Origin: a virus
Strand: one strand, 5' to 3'
IMG/VR virus record: IMGVR_UViG_3300042905_002309
Location: 1-64,000 of that record
Length of the DNA: 64,000 bases
Shown here: piece by piece, positions 26,983 through 35,979 of the stretch
Layout of the letters: each line of letters opens with the position of its first letter
How positions within the stretch are numbered: position 1 is the stretch's first letter
The notes under the pieces: generated by a model
Seen by the model: the letters and a program-made list of their open reading frames with translations, nothing else
Databases searched by the model: none
What the model was told of the DNA's origin: nothing
Position numbers and translations under genes: made by a program

Positions 26983-29882
26983 AATCCTAATCCTTTATGT
27001 AAAATATAATTTATTTGTCGCTCTATTAATTGGTTGTCACCATACCACACATCTAAACCACTATTATGTTCGCTCATTGTAGTGTATATGGAAGACCAAT
27101 CTATTACGCCTTCGATTTGGATGTTACATGGTGTTGGGATATATTCATAATAACAGTAAAAACTTGGATCGTTTAATAAATAAGTTGATACATAATTGTA
27201 AAGATTACCGGATGTGTTAGGTACAATCTTTTCGTAATAATCTCTACCGTATTTATACTCTGCTAATACAGGAATACCTGCTGAAAGTATATAAGTATCA
27301 GAATCCAATGCATCTCCACGATTTGAATCATGTTTATGTCCACAATTGCTACAATATCCCCAACTACCTCTATAATTCTCGGCACATTTACAATGATCGC
27401 CCCATAAAATTTTATGATCAATACTTACAATATCCATCAAACGTTTTAACTCTGATGGTATCACAAAATTATAATCATCGATAGGAACATCAATAGATTG
27501 TGCAAGGGAATAAAGTTGGTTAATACCACAAACATCTACGTCTGCATTATTTGGTACAAAGTTTGCAATTCTTTCATAAAGTGCTCTACCCATACTCTTA
27601 GCAGATGTTTCTAATCCACCAATCATGGTTCCGATATAGTTTTCAAAAAGATTGTAATCTTCATGTAAGGAGTCATTCAATGCATAGTCTCTGATTTGTG
27701 TTGTCACATCCCAAGATTCATTGTATTTACGAAGATCATATCCAGTAAAACTATCAATATCAAATGGATCGCTTTCACCAGTGATATACATCTGTCTTGT
27801 TCTACCATATTTCTGTTGCCAGTTTAATCCTGTCCAGTCACCAAAAGCTTGTAATGATTTTTCATACGGATTAGCGATGTCATATTGACTAAAATCAGTT
27901 CCTACAATTTGATCAATTCTGTTTGTAGATAAACTATATTGACTTACTGTTGTAAAATTTCCACTTAATACAAAAACTTTTGATTCCATTGAATTAATAA
28001 CCCAAATACGATTGGATGCATCAGCAGCAATACCTTCTAGAGCATTGTAATTCAACTGTCCATTATACCAATCAGGATTAGCCGAAATACCTATAGTAGA
28101 TGTAGTAAGATTTCCTGTGGTTAAATTTAATCTATTAACTTTATTAAAATTACTTGTAAACCATAAATGATTATCATTATCAAGTGTTAAATATTCTGGA
28201 TGATATGCTGGAATACTACATAAGGGTGTTCCAATAGAATTGTATTTATTAACACATCCACCAGATGGTGAAGCATGATAGGTTAAAGTTATCCAAACAG
28301 AATTATCGGCATCTACAATTATATCCATAGGATTCGAACTAATAGGTAAAGAAATTGATGTCAATGGTGTTCCATTTGTATCATACTTATAAAGATAAGA
28401 AGATAAAGTGTTTCCATATGTTACCCATATGTTATCATTTATATCAGTCTGAACCATTGTTGGCTTATAATCAGGATCAATACCAAATCCGTTGATTGGT
28501 GATGTCTGGTTGCCACTAGGATTGATCGTAAGTAATAGATTACCTGTTATACCATCAAACTTTAAAACGCTGGTAGAATCAAATAATGTCACCCAAAGTT
28601 TATTTGTAGAGTCTAAACATATTCCAGCAGGTGTACATCCACCAGTTATACCATTTAATAAACTACTTGTATCACTTAAATCAATAGATGAAACTTGTAT
28701 CCCTCTTGAATTGAATTTATAAAGTTTATCCAATTCTGCATCAGAACACCAAATATTAAAACAAGGATCAACTGCTATACCATATATACCACCAAAACCA
28801 GAAAGACTCATAACGTTTGGTCGTGTTTCTAAATATTCTGTATTATATTGATTATTAGTTCCGTTGATATTAAATCCGTCCAACCAACTAGTAATATTAT
28901 TTACCATTGTTTGGTTGATATATGGATAATAAATTTTATGTAATAATGCACTATTAGGATTTGATATCCAGATATAAGGCGTTTCTTTATAAGAACTATA
29001 TAACACATTTGCTGCTGCTGTAATTGTTGTATTGAGCGTTACGGTATTTGACGTTACGATATTTCTTGAATATCCACCACGTTGATATCCTTTAGTATCA
29101 GTCTTTTGAAAATATGGACCAACTAAATCATCAATAGTTACCCAAGTTTGTGAAGATACTGGAATAGTGGTAATACCAGAGCTTATTACCCCCATTTCAA
29201 TACCTAACGCATTACTAGAAGGATAATCAAATAATGTTCCAATAGCATCAGTAGTACAACCAAATTCAGGATATTGGTCGTATACTAAATTAAAAACATT
29301 TGGGATATTTTGATTAACCCAATATGTACTATCACTCATGGAATCAATACCATTACGTGTTATCTTAATTTCCGCAGGTGTTCCACCATTGATATAATAA
29401 GGTATCGGACAAATCACTTTACTATTTGCATAAGATGGTACTGGTGAGTTACCGTCTTTAGATTCACTGTAAAGAGGTAAGCCTGATACTGATAAGGTGG
29501 CCCATAGAATAGCTGGTTCACCCATCTGACTACCAATATCATCGATATAATAATATTCAGCAAACCCTGTAACACCTATAAAATTAGTTCCGCTATAAAT
29601 CGGTGTATCCGTGGTTGTAATTTGAGTTATTACATTCTGATTAATATCTAAAAACTTCCAACTAGGAACCAAATGACTCCATTTACCTTGTTCTGGATAT
29701 GGTTTACTTTGACTATACTGTGTATATAAATCAATAGTGTGAACTCCATTATCAGACGCAGATAAAGTTAATTTGAATGGATACTGTTGAAGTGTTCCAA
29801 TCATACTTGGTGGTGGTATAACGGCATATGATATTGCATACGGTATAGTAGCTGATGTATCTAAATAAAAGGTGTTGTCCAT
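26979..29882 (-). CDS. Virion protein with NHL-type propeller and zinc-ribbon-like tail
   Basis: A 967-residue protein just downstream of gp6. An N-terminal beta region (about 1-330) is followed by a propeller. Its repeats read GIAVDPCFNIWCSDAELDKL, ICLDSTNKLWVTLFDSTS, TDINDNIWVTYGNT, IIVDADNSVWITL and GIAADASNRIWVINSMES (about 365-650), six or seven blades of the NHL type. The C-terminal part contains DHCKCAENY then YCSNCGHKHD (about 840-865), four Cys and nearby His spaced like a zinc ribbon, unusual in a tail protein. TTGGAAAAAT precedes the ATG. Its place after gp25 and gp6 suggests a wedge or peripheral baseplate protein (position of T4 gp7/gp8), but no sequence match is claimed. Confidence 0.78.
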   Translation of the reverse strand: MDNTFYLDTSATIPYAISYAVIPPPSMIGTLQQYPFKLTLSASDNGVHTIDLYTQYSQSKPYPEQGKWSHLVPSWKFLDINQNVITQITTTDTPIYSGTNFIGVTGFAEYYYIDDIGSQMGEPAILWATLSVSGLPLYSESKDGNSPVPSYANSKVICPIPYYINGGTPAEIKITRNGIDSMSDSTYWVNQNIPNVFNLVYDQYPEFGCTTDAIGTLFDYPSSNALGIEMGVISSGITTIPVSSQTWVTIDDLVGPYFQKTDTKGYQRGGYSRNIVTSNTVTLNTTITAAANVLYSSYKETPYIWISNPNSALLHKIYYPYINQTMVNNITSWLDGFNINGTNNQYNTEYLETRPNVMSLSGFGGIYGIAVDPCFNIWCSDAELDKLYKFNSRGIQVSSIDLSDTSSLLNGITGGCTPAGICLDSTNKLWVTLFDSTSVLKFDGITGNLLLTINPSGNQTSPINGFGIDPDYKPTMVQTDINDNIWVTYGNTLSSYLYKYDTNGTPLTSISLPISSNPMDIIVDADNSVWITLTYHASPSGGCVNKYNSIGTPLCSIPAYHPEYLTLDNDNHLWFTSNFNKVNRLNLTTGNLTTSTIGISANPDWYNGQLNYNALEGIAADASNRIWVINSMESKVFVLSGNFTTVSQYSLSTNRIDQIVGTDFSQYDIANPYEKSLQAFGDWTGLNWQQKYGRTRQMYITGESDPFDIDSFTGYDLRKYNESWDVTTQIRDYALNDSLHEDYNLFENYIGTMIGGLETSAKSMGRALYERIANFVPNNADVDVCGINQLYSLAQSIDVPIDDYNFVIPSELKRLMDIVSIDHKILWGDHCKCAENYRGSWGYCSNCGHKHDSNRGDALDSDTYILSAGIPVLAEYKYGRDYYEKIVPNTSGNLYNYVSTYLLNDPSFYCYYEYIPTPCNIQIEGVIDWSSIYTTMSEHNSGLDVWYGDNQLIERQINYILHKGLGF

Positions 29883-29894
29883 ATTTTTCCAATC

Positions 29895-31727
29895 TTAGTA
29901 TTCTACACTGTCATACTTAACTATAGTTGTTGATACGTTAATCTTATTTACAAAGCTTTCTTGATTATTTAAAAATGGGAATTGAAAATAATTTAATACT
30001 TGATTTTGTGAAATGAAATTAATATCGTTTGTATAGATAGGATTCCATGTCAACATTGATAATCCTTCATATCTTGCATTAGAATCTGTTCTTGCTGTAT
30101 AAAATGTCTCTACACCATCAACAGATAATATCGAATTAGATAAATTATCAATATCTACAACTTGTCCTAAACGAGAATTTGTCGATGTAAAATAATTATA
30201 GAAGATATTATAGATATCGGTCTTAATTGCCGATGCATCTCTACGACTATTGGGTTTTTTAATCACTAATAGTTGTGTATTATCTGTATCAGTTAACGCA
30301 GGTGTCACACCGCTATTGGCAATACCAATATCAAATGCCATATACACTGGATCGATTGTTATTGGCTCAGAAGTCAATACCTTCACATCCTGCATACTTC
30401 CTATAATTAACGATTTCAACGAAGGATTTAAATATGATAATGGATTTTTCGTATTAGTAATTACTTTAGGCACAATGAATAAGTATACATTATTAAAATT
30501 ACAAGAATCTGCAAATAGTACTTGGTTAAACAAAACTCTACTTACATTATTAGGATTTGTGATACCAAGATCATAAAAATACTTCAAATAACTTGATAAA
30601 TATGACCAATTGTTGACAACTTTAACATCATGAATCAAATTACTGTAATTGGTTCGAACATAATTTTCAAAATCAGATTCAGTCACAAGTCTATACTGTG
30701 AACGGAAATTAGCGGGTGAACGACTTCTAATATCTTCTACCCCTTCGGATTCAGCGTAATAAGTTGATGATGAATTATTATCAAAGCTTAAATTCGTTAT
30801 TTCATTTGGTGGTATAATGGTTATAGCTTCAATAATAATGTCATTTAAAATAGCATCAAATTGTTCGCTACTATAAACAACCATTTTACCAGCTTTAAGT
30901 GCATTCACACCAACTTCACCAGTTTTACCATCTGATTTTAAATAATATATAGCAACTTGATCACCAACATTCATCTTTTTGCCATTAATATCATTACCAA
31001 ATTTAATTTCATAATGCATTTTCTCGTTAAGACGAATTTCATACTTCTTATCAGTTGAATTTTCATTATAAAGATTGTTTGAACGATTCCATTCACTCCA
31101 TTTATTATCGATAATACTCTTAACATAAATGTTTATATTGAAATGATCAACAATGACATTATCACCTGGTAAAAGGTAAATGATTTCATTCTCGTCGCCA
31201 GTTGCCGTATAAATTGGATACTCAATAAAGCGTCCTTGATAAAATATCTTAGATGTTGACATATCACTCAAAAATTCTGATCCAGTAGTAGAGTGATAAA
31301 AACTGATATCCTCTTTAAATGAATAAGATATCGAACCCAATGTCATGTATGAATATCTAGGAATGGTATAAAGTGCTACAGGCATAGCGTTTGTAGCTGT
31401 GCAAGTGAAACTTAATACACTTGTTTGATAACCAATAGGGTTATATCCGATTAAAGTGGTTATTCTATTGATATTTTCGTACTTTTGTGATTCGCTAAAC
31501 AAAGCTTCTGTACCAGTTCTGTTATTATAATAAACCATTGTGTTGTAATGATATGCTACGATATCAATAAGTTGAGAAATGTTGCTACCTTCATATAATT
31601 GATCGGTAAATATCCCATTCTCTGTTAATCGTTGCTTCATAGCTGCCTTCATACCTAATGCATCGAAGGTTAAATAACCATCTTTAGGGAGTGGAAAATC
31701 GCCATTATTGTTTGTAATCGTTGCCAT
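29895..31727 (-). CDS. gp6: Baseplate wedge protein, gp6/J-like
   Basis: A 610-residue protein with the layout of T4 gp6 and phage baseplate J proteins. The stretch GVEDIRSRSPANFRSQYRLV followed by TESDFENYVRTNYS (about 330-365) is the typical core motif. An earlier VDIVAYHYNTMVYYNNR-like helix (about 50-67) and a later SRRDASAIKTDIYNIFYNYF helix also fit. gp6 forms the inner ring that joins the baseplate wedges. It is directly downstream of gp25, with 1 nt between the genes, and has AAGGAAC before its ATG, the usual gp25-gp6 arrangement in contractile tails. Confidence 0.88.
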   Translation of the reverse strand: MATITNNNGDFPLPKDGYLTFDALGMKAAMKQRLTENGIFTDQLYEGSNISQLIDIVAYHYNTMVYYNNRTGTEALFSESQKYENINRITTLIGYNPIGYQTSVLSFTCTATNAMPVALYTIPRYSYMTLGSISYSFKEDISFYHSTTGSEFLSDMSTSKIFYQGRFIEYPIYTATGDENEIIYLLPGDNVIVDHFNINIYVKSIIDNKWSEWNRSNNLYNENSTDKKYEIRLNEKMHYEIKFGNDINGKKMNVGDQVAIYYLKSDGKTGEVGVNALKAGKMVVYSSEQFDAILNDIIIEAITIIPPNEITNLSFDNNSSSTYYAESEGVEDIRSRSPANFRSQYRLVTESDFENYVRTNYSNLIHDVKVVNNWSYLSSYLKYFYDLGITNPNNVSRVLFNQVLFADSCNFNNVYLFIVPKVITNTKNPLSYLNPSLKSLIIGSMQDVKVLTSEPITIDPVYMAFDIGIANSGVTPALTDTDNTQLLVIKKPNSRRDASAIKTDIYNIFYNYFTSTNSRLGQVVDIDNLSNSILSVDGVETFYTARTDSNARYEGLSMLTWNPIYTNDINFISQNQVLNYFQFPFLNNQESFVNKINVSTTIVKYDSVEY

Positions 31728-31728
31728 A

Positions 31729-32226
31729 TTATGTGTTCCTTATCATTAAAATACCTTGACTTGTATATGTTCCTATGAGTTGAATACCTGTCTTCTTTAA
31801 TGCTGGTATCGTGATATAAACAGTCACATCATATTCATTTTCATCAGGTTTAGATTCAATTATAATCTGATCTACAGTAACTCGTGGTTCCCACTTGGTA
31901 ATCGCATTATCAATCTCTGTACCAATCATATTTCCTGTACTGGTGGTTACTGGCATACCAACATATCTTAATAAATTACACCCAAAAGTCGGTATTAAAA
32001 AGCGTTGTCCAGCACGAGTATTCAAAATATTACTTAAAGCATTTCTTATGGCATATTCATCATAATCAACCACAATATCTTTACCATTAATACTTTTATA
32101 TACGTTCTCGATACTGATACCTCGATTACTTTGCATGATATCGAAGTGCATATCAGTATATGTGTATCCTTTACTAGTACTTAACGATGTCTTCTTTGAC
32201 AATTCTGTTAATTTAATTGAAGCCAT
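31729..32226 (-). CDS. gp25: Baseplate wedge protein gp25
   Basis: A 165-residue protein of the GPW/gp25 family, the conserved sheath-initiating wedge component of contractile injection systems. The region AIRNALSNILNTRAGQRFLIP, then FGCNLLRYVG, then IDNAITKWEPRV (about 58-118) is the diagnostic core. The N-terminal 45 residues are extra compared with short family members. A late promoter-like GATAAATA lies about 20 nt upstream and AAAGGATT is the ribosome-binding site. First gene of the long tail operon read leftwards; it diverges from the plus-strand gene at 32313. Confidence 0.9.
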   Translation of the reverse strand: MASIKLTELSKKTSLSTSKGYTYTDMHFDIMQSNRGISIENVYKSINGKDIVVDYDEYAIRNALSNILNTRAGQRFLIPTFGCNLLRYVGMPVTTSTGNMIGTEIDNAITKWEPRVTVDQIIIESKPDENEYDVTVYITIPALKKTGIQLIGTYTSQGILMIRNT

Positions 32227-32244
32227 AACATAATCCTTTACAAA

Positions 32245-32252
32245 TATTTATC
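32245..32252 (-). promoter_or_regulatory. Late promoter of the gp25 operon
   Basis: Minus strand GATAAATA-TTTGT, about 20 nt before the gp25 ATG; back to back with the plus-strand late promoter at 32280. Confidence 0.6.
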
Positions 32253-32279
32253 GGATTAGTTGAAAATGTAAGCAAATTC

Positions 32280-32287
32280 TATAAATA
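32280..32287 (+). promoter_or_regulatory. T4-like late promoter
   Basis: Perfect TATAAATA followed by ATT, then AGGAG before the ATG at 32313. Confidence 0.7.
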
Positions 32288-32312
32288 ATTAAAAGCAATA
32301 GGAGAAATAAAT

Positions 32313-32882
32313 ATGTTTACAGATTTCAAATCAAAATTTAGTATGTTGTGTGAAGAGAACACTCTTCGTTATAAACAATCAGGTGTATTGTTTGGTGATT
32401 ATTGCATTATTCGACCTGATGCACTTAAATCAGACTTTATGAAAGGTAAGCCTTCTAATTTCGTAGATAAAATTAAATCTATGATGAATTCAGATAAGCC
32501 TCTCAAGATTAGTGTAGTTAAATCAGTACGTCCAGAGAGTTCTAATGATCTTGCTGCTGGTGCTGGTGAGGCTTCTACTGGTACTATGGTGGATGTTATC
32601 ACCTGTTTGACTCCTGCGACCTTTGTAGACCCTGTTACACTCCCTGTAGAGCTTATTGACGTAGTTATCCCTAATGATAACAATTGGAGTCCTGCTATGC
32701 CTGATAGTTGGAAACGTAAAGATGATTCACAAATTGAACCCATCCCTGTTACTGATGCTACAGGTGAGCTTGATCACCAAACTCAAGGTTCAAAACGTAA
32801 ATTGGCTACCAAAGATACAAAAGGTCTTGGTAAATCAGCCGTAGACGGTAAGAAATCAGCTAAAAAGGCTAAAGAGGACTAA
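32313..32882 (+). CDS. Putative late virion or head protein, unknown
   Basis: A 189-residue protein that I cannot assign. The first 100 residues look folded (LFGDYCIIRPDALKSDFM, ISVVKSVRPESS). The last 35 residues are Lys/Ala/Gly-rich and end in KKSAKKAKED, which could touch DNA or be disordered. A late promoter and a clear AGGAG ribosome-binding site make it a real late gene. It is followed 4 nt later by a second gene on the same strand. Codon use is more GC-rich at third positions (for example GCTGGTGCTGGT) than in its neighbours. A structural or internal head role is only inferred from late expression. Confidence 0.6.
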   Translation: MFTDFKSKFSMLCEENTLRYKQSGVLFGDYCIIRPDALKSDFMKGKPSNFVDKIKSMMNSDKPLKISVVKSVRPESSNDLAAGAGEASTGTMVDVITCLTPATFVDPVTLPVELIDVVIPNDNNWSPAMPDSWKRKDDSQIEPIPVTDATGELDHQTQGSKRKLATKDTKGLGKSAVDGKKSAKKAKED

Positions 32883-32886
32883 TAAA

Positions 32887-33486
32887 ATGCAATTTACATC
32901 ATTATCTAATAAAGAATCTGAAAAAATTTCTGATGCTTATGAACAAATCTTGAAAAAAGCTAAAGAAACACCAAAACCTGCTCCTAAAGACCCACCAAAA
33001 CCTATTAAAGAGGGTATCGATCCTCGTCAAGCTGATGGTGGCAAGGGAGATTATCTTAGAGACATGGCAAAAGATGATAAAGCTGATACAAGAAGAGAAA
33101 AAGCTTCTGCTATTCCTTTAGATCAACCTGCTGGTGTTGGTAGGGATCAAATTGCACGTATTGAAGCTGCAAGAGCCAAATTAAAGACATTAGCTGGTGC
33201 TTACAAAGAAGCAAAACAGACAAATGCGCCTAATTTGATCAGTTTACGTAGCGAAGTTGTTGATACCATTGCTGATGTGTTTGAAGATATCGCCCAAGAT
33301 GCTGTTAAACAGTTCGAAGGTGACAATCTTAAAACTACAAGAGGTAATTACGGTAAATACATGCAGTTCTTGTCTAATGAAAGCTTTAAGGGATTATATC
33401 TTCATGGTATTATCAAAGCCCTTAGAAAAGCTGGTGCTGGACAAGGGCTTAGTGACGCAACTCGTATTATAATGGGTAACTTCTAA
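32887..33486 (+). CDS. Putative late protein with charged, Pro-rich N-terminal region
   Basis: A 199-residue protein in an operon with the gene at 32313. The N terminus contains DAYEQILKKAKE, resembling the F-x-x-L-Y-E-Q-I-L-x-E motif of the capsid-targeting-like proteins of this phage but without the final Glu in the right place. A KPAPKDPPKPIKEG linker and charged residues follow. From about residue 90 on it is mostly helical (RIEAARAKLKTLAGAYKEA, SLRSEVVDTIADVFEDIA). It converges with the clamp-loader gene, leaving 1 nt between the stops. Function not recognised. Confidence 0.6.
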   Translation: MQFTSLSNKESEKISDAYEQILKKAKETPKPAPKDPPKPIKEGIDPRQADGGKGDYLRDMAKDDKADTRREKASAIPLDQPAGVGRDQIARIEAARAKLKTLAGAYKEAKQTNAPNLISLRSEVVDTIADVFEDIAQDAVKQFEGDNLKTTRGNYGKYMQFLSNESFKGLYLHGIIKALRKAGAGQGLSDATRIIMGNF

Positions 33487-33487
33487 G

Positions 33488-34441
33488 TTACTTATCTAAT
33501 ATTTGTTCAATCTTGATAACACAGGCAAAGAAGTTAATCTCTTTATCGAGTACTGTTGCATCTGCACACATCGAATCAGATATTACTAATAAAACTATCT
33601 TCTTCTTCGTCATAGGTAAGTCTGCATCAGCATAAAATAAATCAAAAAGCTGTCTCAATAAGGCTTGATAATTACTATTGAATGCTGTTTCCTTTGCAAT
33701 AACTGCTCCACGCATTTCAAAGATATCTTTCTTATTACGGATATAATCATAACAAGTCTTTGCCAATTGAGCAACTTCCTTGGTAAGATCGACTTCTGCG
33801 TAAATAAATTTACCAGTTATGGAAAATTTTTGAAGACTATTGATACCTGCACGTAAATCTGGATAACAATCATTGATTAATTTCTTAAAATTCTCTATTT
33901 GATCTTTATCAATTCTAATCTTTTCTTCGTGTAATATTTTAATAAGACGATTACTATATTCTGAACGACTAGGTTGAATATAAAATGTTCCTGCCGAACA
34001 ACGTGAACGAATGGCATCACTAATTTTATTAATATTGTTAGCAGTTAATACAAATCTTGCATATTTTGCATATTCCTCAATTGAATTACGTAAAGCATCT
34101 TGACCTGCTGTAGAAAACCCATCAAATTCGTCCAAAAAGACTACCTTAATACCACCATCAATACTTTTTGTTTGTATAAAATTAGTAATCTTACCACGAA
34201 CAGTTTCAATACCTGACTCGTCTGATGCATTAATATAAAGATATTGACAACCCAACAAATCATTTACAATGATATGACCTAATCGGGATTTCCCACCACC
34301 GGGTTCACCTACTAACAAAATATTAGGAATGTTTTTTGTTTTCTGTACATTTAAAAAATATTCTCGTACTTCTGGTGTAAGAATAATATCTTCAAATTTG
34401 TATGGTCTATATTTTACTTCCCAAAGAATATCAAAGTTCAT
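33488..34441 (-). CDS. gp44: Sliding-clamp loader ATPase subunit (gp44-like)
   Basis: AAA+ ATPase of the RFC small subunit/T4 gp44 type, which opens the sliding clamp on primer-template DNA. Motifs in order: WEVKYRPYKFEDIIL (RFC box II-like), Walker A GEPGGGKS at 45-52, Walker B VVFLDEFD near 100-107, sensor 1 TANN near 133-136, and the SRC arginine-finger motif IRSRC near 144-148. Length 317 fits gp44 (319). Its ATG overlaps the stop of the small upstream gene (ATGA), and it is the last gene of a short operon with small genes and an HNH protein. The partner (gp62-like) is not in this window. Confidence 0.93.
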   Translation of the reverse strand: MNFDILWEVKYRPYKFEDIILTPEVREYFLNVQKTKNIPNILLVGEPGGGKSRLGHIIVNDLLGCQYLYINASDESGIETVRGKITNFIQTKSIDGGIKVVFLDEFDGFSTAGQDALRNSIEEYAKYARFVLTANNINKISDAIRSRCSAGTFYIQPSRSEYSNRLIKILHEEKIRIDKDQIENFKKLINDCYPDLRAGINSLQKFSITGKFIYAEVDLTKEVAQLAKTCYDYIRNKKDIFEMRGAVIAKETAFNSNYQALLRQLFDLFYADADLPMTKKKIVLLVISDSMCADATVLDKEINFFACVIKIEQILDK

Positions 34442-34626
34442 TTATTTTTCTCCATAAAATTTTCTGCACGTAAATGTTGTAAGCGTTGATCAAGATCATA
34501 TATCACATACTTCTGAAAGTCAATGATTTTCTTTAATCTTTCTATTTCAAGTTTATCATTACATGACGCACACTCACATTTACGTGTAGGTTCATCTTTA
34601 TCTTCCCAACCATGAACGAAATCCAT
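34438..34626 (-). CDS. Small protein with CxCxxC motif
   Basis: A 62-residue protein. RKCECASCNDK near residue 15 gives three closely spaced Cys that may bind metal, followed by a helix (EIERLKKIIDFQKYVIYDLD) with coiled-coil character. Its stop overlaps the start of the clamp-loader gene, suggesting coupled translation. Function unknown. Confidence 0.6.
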   Translation of the reverse strand: MDFVHGWEDKDEPTRKCECASCNDKLEIERLKKIIDFQKYVIYDLDQRLQHLRAENFMEKNK

Positions 34627-34627
34627 A

Positions 34628-34936
34628 TTATTCTCCTTGGTATTCTAGAGAACCTTCATTGATAGTATTACCATCCATATTGTAAAAATGATGAAGAATC
34701 ATTTCACCGCTGTTAGCATTACCCACTAAACATGCCCAAAATCTGGTGTTATCATCTTTATCACCAACTTTACGTTGCTTATCAGTACTGAAATATGACT
34801 TACCATATTTCTTAATCCAATTTTCAACACGTTCAGGTGCAGAGAAAATTCCGATAACATGTACTGTATCATTGGGAATCAATTTCCCAAGTTTCTTCAT
34901 CTTACGACTCTCTAAAACAAAATATTCCTTTTTCAT
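34628..34936 (-). CDS. Small phage protein, unknown
   Basis: A protein of about 102 residues, started at the ATG at 34936 because AAAGGATT lies just upstream; a longer frame to 34969 would overlap the previous gene. It contains YFVLESRKMKKLGKLIPND and VIGIFSAPERVENWIKKYGK, a compact alpha/beta pattern. It lies between two small genes of the clamp-loader operon. No family recognised. Confidence 0.6.
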   Translation of the reverse strand: MKKEYFVLESRKMKKLGKLIPNDTVHVIGIFSAPERVENWIKKYGKSYFSTDKQRKVGDKDDNTRFWACLVGNANSGEMILHHFYNMDGNTINEGSLEYQGE

Positions 34937-34938
34937 AA

Positions 34939-35127
34939 TTAATCCTTTATAATTTCTGTTACAGACCAATGTAAAATAATAGTTATTAATCCGCTAATAA
35001 GAAAAGAACTAATAACTATTAAAACTGCGTATACTAACGCAAACATAAAACTAAGTGCTAGTGTTAATCCCGATAATAATAAAACTCCTAAAATTACTAA
35101 ATTAATATATGCAATTTTCTTTCTCAT
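34939..35127 (-). CDS. Small two-helix membrane protein
   Basis: A 62-residue protein starting at MRKKIAYINL with GAAAGGGTTTAAT upstream, which fits better than the longer frame to 35184. Two hydrophobic segments (INLVILGVLLLSGLTLALSF and FALVYAVLIVISSFLISGLI) should span the inner membrane. Adjacent to the HNH gene (1 nt between stop and start). Could be a superinfection or membrane-modulating protein; no family recognised. Confidence 0.6.
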   Translation of the reverse strand: MRKKIAYINLVILGVLLLSGLTLALSFMFALVYAVLIVISSFLISGLITIILHWSVTEIIKD

Positions 35128-35128
35128 A

Positions 35129-35704
35129 TTAAACCCTTTCAATAAAATGTCTCCACGACTGACAAGGATGATTCTGCCATACAACGGAAGTCAAAGGATT
35201 AATCCATCTTGGCTTACGTGGTTGTATAATCAACTTCATACCTGCTTCTTGTGGGGTTCTGTTAGCCTTCTTCTGATTACAACCCATACAAGCTGGAACA
35301 GTATTATCCCATGTACTCTTACCACCTCTAGAGCGTGGCATAACATGCTCGATCTGTAATTCCTTTTCAGTAAAAACTTTACCACAATATAAACACTTCA
35401 TCTTATATGTCTTGAATAAATTCTCTCTGCTATATTTAACCTCTCTGTCGGGTAATCTGTCATACTTTGTAAGTACAATGATTTCAGGAACAGCAATAGG
35501 ACATCTAACAGTCTTAATCTTAGCATAATCTTCTGCATTTGATATAGAGAAGTTAATCCAATCTTCATAAGCATATCCAACATAGTCTCTATCTAAAGCG
35601 TGTGCATGATCCTTATAAAGTAATGTAATACCTTTAGGCCAATCAACAACATGTGTTGGAGTATAAGCTTTATTTAACACTAAAATATTATGTTTACTTT
35701 TCAT
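35129..35704 (-). CDS. HNH nuclease (HNH_5-like)
   Basis: A 191-residue protein, different from the three homing-type HNH proteins of the window. LVLNKAYTPTHVVDWPKGI at the N terminus, then CLYCGKVFTEKELQIEHVMPRSRGGKSTWDNTVPACMGCN split over about residues 105-145, give the CxxC, H-N-H and CxxC pattern of the widespread HNH family in bacteria and T4-like phages. I start it at 35704 (MKSKHNIL), which overlaps the upstream gene by 11 nt; GGGATTTAAAG is a weak ribosome site. Lies in an early-type operon. May act on host DNA or in recombination or packaging. Confidence 0.85.
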   Translation of the reverse strand: MKSKHNILVLNKAYTPTHVVDWPKGITLLYKDHAHALDRDYVGYAYEDWINFSISNAEDYAKIKTVRCPIAVPEIIVLTKYDRLPDREVKYSRENLFKTYKMKCLYCGKVFTEKELQIEHVMPRSRGGKSTWDNTVPACMGCNQKKANRTPQEAGMKLIIQPRKPRWINPLTSVVWQNHPCQSWRHFIERV

Positions 35705-35939
35705 CTTTAAATCCAATCCCAATTTTATCTATTTTTTTATTAACTACTAAATCTTCTTCTCTTAATACCATTGTTTTAAATTCTGGCCCAAACCAATATA
35801 AAATTTCATATGTTACATTGAATTTATAAATGTTAATAGCATTTATTTTCCCATGCATAGGCACTTGCTTCGGATCACCGAAAGATACTAATGTACCTAT
35901 CGGTAACACTTTTCTTGTTTCCTCAGTTAGTTTCTTCAT
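35694..35939 (-). CDS. Small beta-rich protein, unknown
   Basis: An 81-residue protein (IGTLVSFGDPKQVPMHGKI, YEILYWFGPEFKT) that looks like a small SH3-like barrel. It is the first gene after a host-type promoter (TTGACA-N17-TATAGT) that lies mostly within the 3' end of the upstream radical SAM gene. Overlaps the HNH gene. Function unknown. Confidence 0.6.
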   Translation of the reverse strand: MKKLTEETRKVLPIGTLVSFGDPKQVPMHGKINAINIYKFNVTYEILYWFGPEFKTMVLREEDLVVNKKIDKIGIGFKDEK

Positions 35940-35950
35940 ATGTTGTAAAT

Positions 35951-35979
35951 ACTATATTATGCAATCTCAGTATTGTCAA
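35951..35979 (-). promoter_or_regulatory. Host-type promoter of the HNH/clamp-loader operon
   Basis: Minus strand TTGACA, 17 nt, TATAGT, ending 11 nt before the ATG at 35939; the -35 box is inside the radical SAM coding region. Confidence 0.6.
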
